Shown here: positions 1-21,553 of the stretch, piece by piece | Numbering within the stretch: the stretch's first letter is position 1 | Layout of the letters: each line of letters starts with the position of its first letter | From: Amoebidium appalachense | Taxonomy: Eukaryota; Ichthyosporea | NCBI GenBank assembly: GCA_963693365.1 | Contig: CAVNZM010000011.1 | Span: forward strand, 4,588,001-4,652,000 | Length of the DNA stretch: 64,000 bases | Reading direction: 5' to 3' | Made by a program: the position numbers and the translations under genes | Notes under the pieces: model-generated | The model's database searches: none | What the model was told of the DNA's origin: nothing | Seen by the model: the letters and a program-made list of their open reading frames with translations, nothing else

Positions 1-189
1 TTTGGAGCAAAAGACCATAGGTTGTTACTGTAACTTTTTTTTTTTTATTGCACCTGCAAAGGTGATATGTAATCTGGCACGCAGATGTTGCCTATAATGT
101 CTGTCCAAATGTCAGCCGTTTTCCTTATACGCGCATTCAAAAGAAGTATGCTCTCCCAAGTCGACTCACTGTGTTGCATGTAAACTTGT

Positions 190-191
<2 letters not shown>

Positions 192-239
<48 letters not shown>

Positions 240-747
240 CCTTCGTCTCCCTGTGTTGAGCATTTGGGCAGCTATACTTAAAAAAAAAAAAAAAAAAAAA
301 AAAAGAAAGAAAGAAAGAAGGAAGGAAAGAAAGAAAGAAAGAAAAGAAAAGAAAAAGGATATAAAATGCCAAAGCACAGAGGAAAAAACAAGCATCAATA
401 AGTACACCACCACAACTAGCACACTTGCATGAAAGATTCAGAAAGCCAACCCCCCTCCCCCTCCCTCCCCCCCCCCCCCCCACCCCTCCCCCCAGGTTTA
501 TAATAATATTACCAGTATCCCCATGTGTCGATTCACTCTGCTACACGTATGAACATGGCCATGAAGTACTACACGCCATGGCATCAACACCATGGCATCA
601 AAGTACGTATTGCATGATATGCCATTTAAGTACATATAGCATCATATGGCAACAGAGTACACCTGGCATCTAATGGCATAACTACGTCTTGCATTATATG
701 TCGACAAAGTACGCATTGCATCATATGGCAACAAAGTACATATTGCA
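192..747. repeat. Gene-free 3' flank of the CFIm25 gene with long C-run
   Basis: A run of 47 C (192-238) is followed by an A-run and GAAA-rich stretch (281-357), then plain sequence with several degenerate copies of a short CATATGGCA...AAGTAC motif (600-760) forming a loose 30-40 bp repeat up to the stop codon of the CFIm25 gene. No gene is seen. Confidence 0.7.
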
Positions 748-9594
<8,847 letters not shown>

Positions 9595-9600
9595 TATAAA
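9595..9600 (+). promoter_or_regulatory. Candidate TATA box of the first GPI-protein gene
   Basis: TATAAA lies 108 bp upstream of the ATG at 9708 in an otherwise non-repetitive stretch. Position and sequence fit a core promoter, but nothing else confirms it. Confidence 0.4.
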
Positions 9601-9707
9601 GCGAAGCTGAAACGTTATGCTGACTTCAGATTTCATATCCGAAACAACACGCCTACCAACTACCATAGTTATTATAGCTCAATTCTCAGCCTCTTTTTCG
9701 AGCCACC

Positions 9708-10247
9708 ATGAAGTTCCTTCTCGCCACCATTGCCTCTCTTGCTCTGGCAGCGTCGGCTGTAGAGACCGGCGTGTGCTGCCCGTACATCGACTCCGCCTGC
9801 AAATTGACACCACCCGTAGAGGCAGCATGCAAGCCTTTTACCTTCAACAAGTGCGAGAAAGCCCCTTCCACGTTCGTTAACTACTACTTCACTACCACCC
9901 TTAATGGGGATAGCGTTGAATACCGCCGCTTCAATGCCAGCGACTGTAACCCGGCCAGCTTGGAGCCAAAATGGAATGCGGATGGGAAGTTGGGTGCCTG
10001 CTTGGGGCCCATTGACAAGCAGATGGGCTTTGACGCCTTCATTGTTGTGACTAAGGGGAATGGCAACTCTTCCTCCGGCCCTTCCACTACCACAGTTGCT
10101 ACCGCAACGTCTGGTTCAGTGGCGCCTATTCCCACGACGTCTTCTGCGACCGTTGCCACCACCACAGCTCCAGGTTCCGCTGCCCATGCTGTTGCCCCAA
10201 GTGCAATCTTTGGATTCGTCACAGTAATGTTGGCAACGCTGTTCTGA
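9708..10247 (+). CDS. Secreted Cys-rich, probably GPI-anchored surface protein (paralogue 1)
   Basis: Single-exon gene of 179 residues. The start is a clear ATG in a GAGCCACCATGA context. Residues 1-17 are a signal peptide (MKFLLATIASLALAASA). Residues ~18-120 form a compact domain with seven cysteines, starting ETGVCCPYI and including FVNYYF, NGDSVEYRR, ASDCNP and DGKLGACLGPIDKQ. A Ser/Thr/Ala-rich stalk follows, then a hydrophobic C-terminus (APSAIFGFVTVMLATLF) after a small-residue stretch typical of a GPI attachment site. NAS and NSS sequons are present. The paralogue at 17649 shares all seven cysteines but has a longer stalk. I do not recognise the family; cell-surface or wall function is inferred from architecture only. 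Confidence 0.87.
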   Translation: MKFLLATIASLALAASAVETGVCCPYIDSACKLTPPVEAACKPFTFNKCEKAPSTFVNYYFTTTLNGDSVEYRRFNASDCNPASLEPKWNADGKLGACLGPIDKQMGFDAFIVVTKGNGNSSSGPSTTTVATATSGSVAPIPTTSSATVATTTAPGSAAHAVAPSAIFGFVTVMLATLF

Positions 10248-11388
10248 GAGGCTCTACAAAGCAAAAAAATGGTAACTAAGTGGACATGAAACATATATGC
10301 CATCAAAGGAATTGGGTAGCCGGTGACACCCAAGCTTTGTGGCTTAGTTAATTTAAATCATGCTGTGGGGTTCCTAATTAAGTTGCCTGTTAATATCTTG
10401 TTCCGCCATTCCTGGACTTTTACTGTCACCATGATGCACACAGAGAAGCATCCAGTAGAACGGCACACCTAACGTTACGATAAACCTGTATGCGCAAAAC
10501 TTAAGGGCGGTCGGTAAAGCTTAAGGACGAAGACATTGAATAAATACGTCGAAAATCGAACCTGTGGAGCGGGATGTTGTAGTGTGGAGCACTTTTAGAC
10601 GGAAACCCATGTGCGCACACACACACGCACACACGCACGCACGCACACGCGCACACACGCACACATGCACGCACATGCATACACATAAATGCATCAAAAC
10701 ACACCGTCGTTCCCACGCACGTGTGTGCACTGTTACTGCAAACATTCACAAAGGGATGGCAGGGTGTCACTAACAGTGCGTGCACCGAGTAACCAATACA
10801 TAGTAGACTATTGGCATAATACACAAGCTGTCCCTACCGACACTTAAGGTGACCTCAGTGACGTACACACAATTGCACACGCACGCACACACACACACAC
10901 ACGCACGCACGCGCACACACACACACACACACACACACGTGAACGTGGCGCACTAGCACATGCACACATTTTTTAACAAACCCTGAGAACATACTATGTG
11001 CACAAACCGGCAGGTGAGAGCACATGCAGTTTCGGTGACACGAACACACACACACACACAACAAACACGTATGCACCGTACACTTACATATACACACTGT
11101 CACAGAATTGGTACCCCGCCCGCCGTCTTACTTTGTAGTAGACAAATGATGGGAGAGGAGAGGGGCTGCGGGGGGGGAGGGAAGGGGGGGGGGGGGGGGG
11201 GGGGCATATATGCCCAATAGATGTACTTTATAAAAGGAAAAAGGAAACCAAAGGACTGAGTGATCATGTGAGCGAAATGTGCAGGTTGCTTGCTATATAC
11301 GTATAAGTGTGCACATGCCACAGTTAGTTGTGGTGGGCGAGTTCCTTTTTCTTTCTTTCTTTCCTGTGTGGCCTGGGTATTGAAACGT

Positions 11389-11389
11389 G

Positions 11390-11448
<59 letters not shown>
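11389..11448. repeat. (CTGC)n tetranucleotide microsatellite
   Basis: About 15 perfect CTGC units. Confidence 0.97.
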
Positions 11449-11450
<2 letters not shown>

Positions 11451-12039
11451 GTTGAGTGTGGGACCGGCCCGGCACCGTGGATATGTGGCCCTTTCATTAT
11501 TGGTGTCTTTTCACGTCTTGGTGTTTTCTTTGTTCTGAAATGTGTTTAACGGCATTCACAATTTTCGTTTGATGGAATGGTTGGGCGCTTGTTAAAAGGC
11601 TTAGCCACCCAAGACCTCATGTGTTGTATTTTTCCCCAGAAATAATTTTTTAAATGGATGCCGGCGGTGCATCATTCTCGGCTGGTCGACTCTCGCTGTG
11701 TTCATGAGTGCACATGACCATGCTAAATTTAAGATTTCCCAAATAAATACTTCTAGCTCTATAAAATTTAGAAGATCTAAGATTCTAGCTGGCTAGCCCC
11801 CATTGCAGATATGAAAACTATGAAGACTAAGGCTTTCCCTTTTTGTTCTTGTGGGCTAGGGGGGTCTGGAATTAAGATTCTAGCTGGCTGCAGCCGAAAT
11901 CCACGTAATCTTATATTTGGCCTACACCTGTATGGAAATTGCAGGTTCCGACGGTGCATGTTTCAACTTTGTTTCTTTTTCTTTTTCTTGTTTTGTTTTT
12001 TGTCGTTTTCTCAGTGTGTGTGTGACGGTGTGTGTGTGT

Positions 12040-12053
<14 letters not shown>

Positions 12054-12116
<63 letters not shown>
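12054..12116. repeat. 63-base G homopolymer
   Basis: Uninterrupted G-run following a (GT)n tract; one of the longest in the window. Exact length in an assembly of such DNA is unreliable. Confidence 0.9.
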
Positions 12117-12117
<1 letters not shown>

Positions 12118-12575
12118 GGGATAACAAAGCCTTGCGCAAATTGTGTACAAAACTCAAAAACTCGGCCTGCCGTCAAGAACAAAGGCAACTGCATCATGGA
12201 AGTTTCACCCATGCAGCAGCTAAGCTTTTCGTGCACTCGATCTACTGGCAGTGAAATTTTACTAAGATCAGAAAGCCTCTGTACTATTATCATCAGGCGG
12301 TCTCGGCAAGCACCAAGAAGATAAGGCTCGGAGGGCAAAAACATAACAGAGAGTTTCACAGGCCAGATTTATTAATATTGGACTTTTCGGGTCCCACTGG
12401 CAGGTCCGTATAACATTAATCACGTTGCATAAAATCTTTTAGTTCTGACCCCACCCTGAAAACGGCACCCAAAAAAAACATTTGCAAAGAGGGATTCGAA
12501 AAAAAGCCAGTTTCACAGCCATAAGCCTACCCCATCTCCTCCCTCCCCCATTCCAACCCCTCCCCTTCCCCTTCT

Positions 12576-12606
<31 letters not shown>

Positions 12607-12715
12607 CCCTCCCCCCTCCCCTCCCCTCCCAACCCCTCCCCCTCCTCCCCCATCGCCCCCGGCACCAACATGCACCCTCTCCACGCTTTCAAGGCTCTCA
12701 CCGTGATACCCCCCC

Positions 12716-12746
<31 letters not shown>

Positions 12747-13079
12747 TTCTGCCCAGTCGGTGCCCCATGTATTACAGAGAAAGCCACAATTCCAGGCCGT
12801 ACTAATGCTCGTAGAATACACTGCAATATTGTGTATGTATCACCGTGCGCGTCAGGCGGATGGGAAAGGGAAATTAAATTCAAATCCTATAAAAAGAAAA
12901 TGTTGTACAAACACACACACACACACCGTCGCAAGCACGCACACAGAGCTACCGTGAAACATGTGTAAACACACGTGCAGACGCAAGAGCACACACCACC
13001 CACACACATAATTGTGCACATGCACACACACACACACCTGCAAACAAAAACATGTTCGCACACACGACACAAGATCTCA

Positions 13080-13440
<361 letters not shown>

Positions 13441-13826
13441 GAAAGCCTGGGGGGGAGGTGGGGGAGGTGCAGGGAGGCCTCGGCCAGAGAGTCGGGGACG
13501 GAGAAAGACAGATGGATCCGGAGCTGGGGGGGGGGGGGGGGGGGGGGGGGGGGGAGGAGACAGATGGGGGGGGGGGGGGGGGGGGGGAGGGGAGAGAGAG
13601 AGAGAGAGAGGGAGAGAGAGGCAGAGAGAGCGAGAGGGAGATAGAGGGAGAAGAAGGAGGGAGAGAGGGAGAGAGGGAAAGAGAAAGGCAAATATCCCTG
13701 CACACACGCAATTCCATACACACAACACACCTACCACACTCACGCACACAGGCATGCACGCACACACCCACACGCACACGCACACTCTCGTGTGCGCGCG
13801 CGCGCACACACACACACACACACATG

Positions 13827-13860
<34 letters not shown>

Positions 13861-14148
13861 CGCACACACACGTGTTGCAAATTGAATGCAGCAGCACATG
13901 CACAGCTGGCACATGCACATGGTTGTACACACACGGCCATATATTATATATCTGAGCGTACATTAATATATATCAAAGTCATGTACTCATGCTCCGCCCA
14001 AAGACCGGCGGATAATATGTACGTATCATGGGCTAATCCCTGTCCCTTGTTGGGTCCACGAGACGAGGAAATCCACACCGGCACCGCTACCATATCACAC
14101 GTACATGGTGTACGACGAATCGACGATCAAAACTGCACATCGCCATAA

Positions 14149-14184
<36 letters not shown>

Positions 14185-14449
14185 CCCCGGCCCCGCCCCT
14201 CCCTCTCCCCCGGGCCCCCCTTGTCAGCTCTCCTCAGAACCATTCAAATGCGAATTTCAAAGAGAAATTATTTATAAAAATTCACGGAGAGGGGCCAGTG
14301 AAAAGGGTTTTTTTCTCGCTTTTCTTCTCAGGCCTGCTACCACACATGATTTATGATGATATCCACGCGGCCGGTTGATCCCTAACACGTACTGACGTGT
14401 TGCCGCACGTGCGACGTTTATACATCTACTTGTGGCGGTCCCTTTTTGC

Positions 14450-14450
<1 letters not shown>

Positions 14451-14493
<43 letters not shown>
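14451..14493. repeat. 43-base A homopolymer
   Basis: Isolated A-run in otherwise plain sequence. No upstream coding remnant or target-site duplication was seen that would mark a retrocopy. Confidence 0.9.
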
Positions 14494-14495
<2 letters not shown>

Positions 14496-15138
14496 AGACA
14501 CCGCCTCAGTAGGTGGTAGGGTTGATCCGGCCGCTTTGCCCAACTTTGCCCGGCCGGCGTACCCGGCCCAGACTTACTGGTCGACTTCATTCGAGGCTAC
14601 TTTGTAGCATGTCAGTGTGTGGTTCGTGAACCCAAGCGTTACGTGTGCTCTTACAACCTGTATACATTGCGCGCGTCATCTATGTCTATGTAAACTCGTA
14701 TGATCTGGGCAGGCTACAAAACACAGTTGCTCCAAAATTGAAGCCACGTGTCACACGTGCACCACACCCGGTATGTCGTCATGTCGTATGATCTAAAAGA
14801 TAGCCAATGAAAATTCGCCTTCAGAGCCCCCGCAAAACCATTCGTCATCTATCTACCACTTATATGCAGGGATCTCAGACGGATGTAAAATAACGAGATG
14901 GAGCATGGAGATCCCACGAAGTTCTGCATTTGAATTTAATAATAAGCATAGTACTAAAATAATCAGCAAAGCAGCATAATTTGAAAATATTATGTGTATT
15001 GTGATTATGTAACATAAATTTGGTGTGTGGAATCGAACTGTCCAGCCTGATATTATATACAGTAATATATAATGATGCCCGAGTGGCCCAGGCTAATAAA
15101 CGTTTGCCCCCCTCTCACGTTCAGGACTTTTCCCCACG

Positions 15139-15157
15139 GCCCTCTGAACACACGGCC
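15139..15157. repeat. 19-base sequence, inverted copy at 17444
   Basis: The reverse complement GGCCGTGTGTTCAGAGGGC is found exactly at 17444-17462, and a related perfect hairpin occurs at 62342-62377. Confidence 0.7.
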
Positions 15158-15798
15158 TTGGCGCTGGAGATTAGTGTGACGTCATCGATTTTAGATTACA
15201 ATAATACGGTCATGCGTTTCCCCTTCAAACATAGCAAGAATTAACCGCAAGGCAAGACCGTAGGGCACACTAACAGAAATAACAACAACATTCATGCAGT
15301 AAAAACATACCGTACATATTGTATACAAACTTTCATACATATATCCTATGGCATTTTCTACTACTGGCCGCTCACAGTGGCCGCGAGGCGAGCTCGAGTG
15401 CCAGCTCCTCCTCCTCAACTACCTCATGTAGCCTACAAAGATCTGCCTCTGTTCTGTAGCTAGCCAGATCGAGCATCCTGAGTTGCTGCAATATCAGCAA
15501 GAAATAATAGTGGGTCAAAGCTGATCGTGTTTGTTGGTGATTCTCGAGTACTACTGCTTGTGTCGTTAATGCCAGCCTTTTCCTTCTCTTACCTCTCGTG
15601 ATCGCACATGTCAGTTGTTTGGTTTTTTTCTCGCTCTAGCTGGCGTGTATGCTACCGCACTGGGTTTCTCGATTTTCGCAGTACCCATGCAGGCTGCAAC
15701 CTCGCTCAGCATTTGCTGCATTAGATGTCAAACTCGTGCTAGGCCCTTCCGAAATCTGAAAGGCAATCCGCCTCACCCCCCCTTCCCCCCCCCCCCCC

Positions 15799-15843
<45 letters not shown>

Positions 15844-16330
15844 CCCCGCCCCTCCACTGCATCTCTCTTCCTCTCTTGCCCCCATACTTTCTCTCCCTTT
15901 CTAAATCACTGCTCTCGTCCAGTGTCACACTCACACATACATAAACTCTCACGCTGTCCCCGCACCCTCCTCCCTCTCCCTCCCGGGGGCTCCCTCCGTC
16001 CGTCCCCGGTCTTTCCTCTCTCCCTTCCCTCCCCCCCCCCCCCCCCTCCCCCCTGCCCGCCGCCCCCCGTCCCTCAACCCTATCATGGAATATATACTCC
16101 CTCCTGTTTCCCTTTTCTTTCTTTCTTCCTTCAGGCTCTGTGTCTGTCAATGCAGAAACCAGAAACCCCCCTACAAAGAACTTCCCATACTAGTCTTCGA
16201 AACAACCCCCTGTCCCCCCCCCCCACCGCCCCCGCTCTAAAGCTTCCCCTGCCTCTCGAGAGATCTCCCCCCGGCCTATATTCTCGCTCTGTCCCACCAT
16301 TCCTCCCTCCGGACCATCTCTCTCTTTCTC

Positions 16331-16396
<66 letters not shown>

Positions 16397-16397
16397 C

Positions 16398-16460
<63 letters not shown>

Positions 16461-16781
16461 CTCTCTCTCTATTGCTATCTCTCTCTCTCCCTCTCGCTCT
16501 GACCCCCTCCCTCCTCCCTCCCTCCTTCTGGCTCTCCCCCTCCCTCCCTCCCGAGCCCGGCTGTCCTCCTCTCTCCTCCTTGCCTCCGCTTTCGGTCTCT
16601 CTATCCCCCTCCTCCTATGCCTTCCCCCCCCCCCCCCCCCCCCAGGCCCTGTGTTTGTTGACGCACGCAACCCCCATACAAAGAAGCTCATCTCGAAGTT
16701 CCCTCCCCCACCACCCCCCTCCCCCTGCCTCCCTTCCTCCCTCCCCCCTCCCTTTTCCTCACATACGCACACTCTCGCCGA

Positions 16782-16841
<60 letters not shown>

Positions 16842-17443
16842 TCTGTCTCTCTCGCTCTTGCTCCCCCCGCCCCCATCTCTCGCCCCCCCCCTCCCTCCTA
16901 CGCTTTATTTGGCACAGACGGCCCAGTGTTGCTGTTGTTTTGGACTGGCGCATAAGTCTTCAGCTGGGCCACATGAAGGGGTTTGGGTTCCATCCTGAAG
17001 TTTCGCAGGGATCAGTGTTCACATTGTTTGGTATATTATTTTCAAAGGCCGCTTTAGAGGTGCGTATTTACCTTAGTTACAGCATATAATGATGTAAGTT
17101 CAGAGTCTTCACACAGAGACGGGCCCAAGTAAGAAATTCGCACACACGTTCAGAATCAAGCTGGCTGTCTTCCCTTTCAGTGTGCCTCATCTACGGTCGG
17201 GTGTGTACAAAATTATTGTGTTTGCGCCTATTTTTTTTGTTATTGTTCTTTAGAACAAGCACGCGTAGGTGAGTAGTAGTAAAGTAAAAGCTTTGAAGTG
17301 AGCGACCCGGCACTGCTCGCATTCAGGCATATTTATGGGAGGCGCCAGTATGTAATTACACGATCTTCGGGCCACGCCGGACTGATCATTCTACATAATT
17401 ATTGTAATCTTGAAAGTGGCTCACGAGTGACGTTCAGGACCAG

Positions 17444-17462
17444 GGCCGTGTGTTCAGAGGGC
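17444..17462. repeat. 19-base sequence upstream of second GPI gene
   Basis: GGCCGTGTGTTCAGAGGGC is the exact reverse complement of 15139-15157. It lies 16 bp before a candidate TATA box, so it could be a regulatory site or a mobile-element remnant. Confidence 0.6.
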
Positions 17463-17477
17463 GGTGATTTTCCTGGG

Positions 17478-17484
17478 TATATAA
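17478..17484 (+). promoter_or_regulatory. Candidate TATA box of the second GPI-protein gene
   Basis: TATATAA lies 165 bp upstream of the ATG at 17649. Support is positional only. Confidence 0.4.
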
Positions 17485-17648
17485 TCAGCGCCCCCTTGGG
17501 TTCAGCCTGAGCTGCCTGACCAGTCTGCATATGCGAACGAAAGTCTTTCATTTCACTAAAACGTTTACGTAGCGCCGCTGCCAGTCCCATCAAAACAAGC
17601 CTTTCATATTCACTAATATACCATCCCGTACTTTCTTTTCGAGACACC

Positions 17649-18404
17649 ATGAAGTTCCTTCTCGCCACCGTTGCCTTTCTTGCTGTGGCCGCGTCAGCCG
17701 CTGAGACCGGCGTGTGCTGCCCGTACATCGCCTCCACCTGCTCATTGAAACCCCCCTTTGAAGGCGAATGCAAGCCCTTTACCTTCGACAAGTGTGAGAA
17801 AGCCCCTTCCAGGTTCGTTAACTACTACTTCATTACCACTCTTAAGGGGGATAGCGTTGAATACCGCCGCTACAGTGCCAGCGACTGTAACCCGGCCACC
17901 TTAGTGCAAAATTGGAACGCAGATGGGAAGTTGGGTGCTTGCTTGGGGCCAATCGATAAACAGTTTGGGTTTGATGCCTTCATCGTCGTGACCATGGGCA
18001 ATAGCAATTCTTCTTCCATCACTTCCACTACTACAACTACAACTATTGAAACAACTAGCACTAGCTCTGAGACGCCTATTCCCCCGGTTTATTCCACTAC
18101 TACAACTACAACTATTGAAATGACTAGTACTAGCTCAGAGAGGCCTATTCCCCCGATGTCTTCCACTACTACCGCTGCAACTATTGAAACAACTAGCACT
18201 AGCTCAGAGACGCCTGTTCCCCCGGTGTCTTCCACTGCTACAGTCGAGATTGCCGAAATTACTACCTCTACCTCAGTGGTGCCTATTCCCACGACGTCTT
18301 CTGTAACCGTTGCCACCACCACAGCTCCAGGTTCCGCTGCCCATGCTGTTGCCCCGAGTGCACTTTTTGGATTCGTCGCAGTAGCTTTGGCTGTGCGTTT
18401 CTAG
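17649..18404 (+). CDS. Secreted Cys-rich, probably GPI-anchored surface protein (paralogue 2)
   Basis: Single-exon gene of 251 residues, closely similar to 9708-10247. Signal peptide MKFLLATVAFLAVAASA; seven-cysteine domain beginning ETGVCCPYI and ending GACLGPIDKQFGFDAF; then a Thr/Ser-rich stalk made of about three tandem 23-residue units (core IETTSTSSETPIPPV), a degenerate fourth, and a tail almost identical to paralogue 1 (TTSSVTVATTTAPGSAAHA) with a hydrophobic C-terminal segment (PSALFGFVAVALAVRF) typical of a GPI signal. The ATG follows a TTTTCGAGACACC leader that matches paralogue 1. The stalk accounts for nearly all the length difference. A surface role is inferred; the family is not recognised. 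Confidence 0.88.
   Translation: MKFLLATVAFLAVAASAAETGVCCPYIASTCSLKPPFEGECKPFTFDKCEKAPSRFVNYYFITTLKGDSVEYRRYSASDCNPATLVQNWNADGKLGACLGPIDKQFGFDAFIVVTMGNSNSSSITSTTTTTTIETTSTSSETPIPPVYSTTTTTTIEMTSTSSERPIPPMSSTTTAATIETTSTSSETPVPPVSSTATVEIAEITTSTSVVPIPTTSSVTVATTTAPGSAAHAVAPSALFGFVAVALAVRF
18022..18240 (+). repeat. In-frame 69-bp tandem repeat in the GPI-protein stalk
   Basis: About three copies of a 69-bp unit encoding STTTTTTIE(T/M)TSTSSE(T/R)P(I/V)PP(V/M)(Y/S). Paralogue 1 has a single degenerate equivalent. Confidence 0.9.
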
Positions 18405-18450
18405 AAGAGTTACACATGCATGGATCAAGTTCTGAGAGGTTTTTTCTGAA

Positions 18451-18456
18451 AATAAA
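18451..18456 (+). terminator. Candidate polyadenylation signal of GPI-protein gene 2
   Basis: AATAAA lies 47 bp after the stop codon in an A-rich stretch with two further AATAAA-like motifs. Confidence 0.5.
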
Positions 18457-19371
18457 CATAAAAATAAAAATAATATAAGTGCTATATACAACTCGCTTGG
18501 AATACGCCTACATAAAATTCTATTTTATAGCTTGGGCATGATCACGTGCACCAATTGCATATATCTTAGTTAAAAAAGTACGCTCCGGTTTTATTGGTTA
18601 GCTTTGGCCATGGGTGGGTACATATTTACGGTAACCTGCCCGGCGCAAAAAAGGTAAAAAGCTCCTGCTTGGAAACTACTAGTGCCACTGTCTCGAGACT
18701 ACTAACTAACAAATACGTGCACAGACAGGCTGATTCGAACTGCCTCCCATACATACGGTGAGTGAATATGATATTCTCCCAGGTTCCTCGAGTAAACAGC
18801 GTAAACCTCCCCAATACGGTATGCTTTAGGCAACAACCACATGTGGACTTAAACCGCCGTATCATTACATAATTAGGACACATGTCTGTGACACTCAAAA
18901 CACCTACTGTTTCACACTCTCTCTTGCTACTCCATCATTTTTTATATTCGATTTTACCCTTATTAGTATCATAGTACTACCATGATCCACTAAGCATCGA
19001 CTGAACTCTTAGACTAGCTATATGGGGTGCTGATGGTGCAATCCGTTGCTAGCTAAGTTTGAAACACCTCTTTACGAATCTTTCAAGGCCTACTGTACAT
19101 ACACTATGTACTTAGCCCACGGTTTTTGCCCCAGCCTTGCCAGTGGGACCGGGAGTGCCAGGCCTCCCCTCCAACCGAAACCTTTTAATAAAAATCTTGA
19201 ACACGGACTCTCATTGGTTCAACTACGATGCGGCAAGTTTTGTGGTGTGCAAATGTGGCAGAAATGCTTGCCAAATACACAGTGGTGCTTAAGGTCGATA
19301 CGAGTGTGTTTTGGGGGATGGCGGTGTTCCTGCGCACATGCATGTGCACACGTGTATCCCAACCCAACCCA

Positions 19372-19403
<32 letters not shown>

Positions 19404-19980
19404 TTTTCAACATCCCCTCGGCCTGGGGCTCTTAATTTTGAGTTGATTTCTTAGCGGCTAGCTGGACAATGTAGTGTTTTGACGGGGCACGCCCCCGACT
19501 CCCCGACCTGTATTTGATATGTATGGGATGCTTCTGATGGTATATACGTGATTTATGACAAGATGCGTGTAACGGTACGTGGGCCATATGACACTTGGGG
19601 TGTTGGCGTATTGTCCGGCCCGAGCGGCCAATAAATGTGCCTTATCCCCGATGGTTGTGATAACTGGCTACTGTGGATCCATCCCGTTTTCCCGCCTAAC
19701 CGGGATGCCCCCCTTTTTTTTCTTTCTTTCCTTTTTTAAAAAAAAAAACATGCACGCTGCTCAATGCCTGCCTATTTTGATTATTAAGTTTCTTTATGTT
19801 TTATTTTTTGAATGAACCGTTTGCCCTTAGTGGCTGCCTGATTTTTTTTTTGTCTCTTATCGAGTTCATAATCAACTAACCATACCTCGAAGGTTTATTG
19901 TTTTATTCATGATTAGCCTAGTCGAATTTAGACTATTTTGATAAGTTAAACCATGATTACCCTTGTTTTCGAAACCACTT

Positions 19981-20046
19981 GATAATCGAACCTACAAACC
20001 GTTTTTATGCACAGATAATCGAACCTACAGACCGTTTTTATGCACA
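19981..20046. repeat. 33-bp tandem duplication
   Basis: Two copies of a unit starting GATAATCGAACCTACA, differing at one base. The period is a multiple of three, but no gene is supported there. Confidence 0.85.
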
Positions 20047-20286
20047 GGTGACCAAGTTGAATCGCTGTCAAATTAATTTAAAACCACCTGCTAGCATGCT
20101 TGTTGTACGGTTTTCACATAGAGTATGTGACTTGAAGGTTTTTCCAACACATTTTTGTGATGTTCACTGTATTCTACTGGCCATTAAACTCCCTGACATG
20201 AACTCTTATGTCCTGTTCGAATATTCGCCAGCCTCTCAGAGTTGGCCATTGCACATATTCACAAGTTTGCGTGTCTCAAGGCCCCG

Positions 20287-20350
20287 GGTGAGAATATGGT
20301 GAGAATATGGTGAGATTATGATGAGATTATGGTGAGAATATGGTGAGATA
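20287..20350. repeat. 11-bp minisatellite (GGTGAGAATAT)n
   Basis: About five imperfect copies (GGTGAGAATAT, GGTGAGATTAT, GATGAGATTAT). Confidence 0.85.
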
Positions 20351-20764
20351 TCCATTGGGCGCTCAGGCTGGCGTCAGCACATATCGTATAGTTTCTGCAG
20401 TTACGGGCTTGGCACAAACCAGCGTATATAAATAACGAGCCAACATTGATGTCGGATGAAATGCCATTCAAGAGAGGTAAAAATGGAGAGAGAAGTTTTC
20501 AAAGGGAATCGGCACTGAATAGAGAGGAATAAGCGGAAATGTGTACAGTCGCGGAAGAGAGTGTGGTAAGGACTTCCCCGGAAGAGAGTGAACGATGTCA
20601 TGCGAGTTGAATTTCTTATTTGCAACATTACCGTGATGAGGTGTGCCACAGCCACGTATTGAATCTGATGATTTATTCCCGTAAACATTTATGTATGTAA
20701 TGCTAATATCAGAATGACTGATCTGCATCATGATTCCAACCTGAGCCCCCCCCCCCCCCCCCCC

Positions 20765-20813
<49 letters not shown>

Positions 20814-21506
20814 CCCTCCCATATGGCCATATGTCCCCCCTTCTGGTGCCAGTTTGAGATCATGTAGATATTGACTTGGCCCTCTCCCCCCTCCCCCCTC
20901 CCCCCCCTCCCCCCCCCCCCCCCCCCCCTCTCCCAGGCCGTTGCAACGCCCCTCCCCCTGAGGCTCCCCCCTCCCTCCCTCCCCCTCCTCCTCCTCCTCC
21001 CCCCCCCCCACCTCCCCTCCTCCTCCCCCCGCCCCCTCCCCCCCTCCCCGCCCACGCGGCCATCCGCAGAGATATTGCAAGATCATCGATCAATGCAGAC
21101 TGTCACATCGGATGGGCCGTGGACTTCTGGTTATGTTGCATACACACAATGCAGCACGGGTTGCAATGCAAGCTGGTTTTGCATACATACTGATATGTTT
21201 GCCCTAAAATGCATGTGTTCAGCAGTGTTGATTTTGAGAACACTTCTCATCGTGAATAATGTTCAACTTGTACGACGTACGTGTACCGTGTTCCGCATGG
21301 TCATGTAAACAACCCCGGGCCCCCCGGCGGGGCCCAGCTGCCTCCCCCCCTCCCAACACAGGGCAAAAAAAAAAAAAAAAAAAAAAGAACCCACCGGCAC
21401 CATCAACCACCACAGTGACATGCCTAGAGGTGCACACATACGGTCATCGTGGAACGTTTGTGGGTGGGTGAGTACCATCATCGGGCTGGCCCAGTGAGTG
21501 GGTGTT

Positions 21507-21553
<47 letters not shown>

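Noticed and set aside
14451-14493. A-run as the tail of a processed pseudogene
   Set aside because: No coding remnant upstream and no target-site duplication seen.
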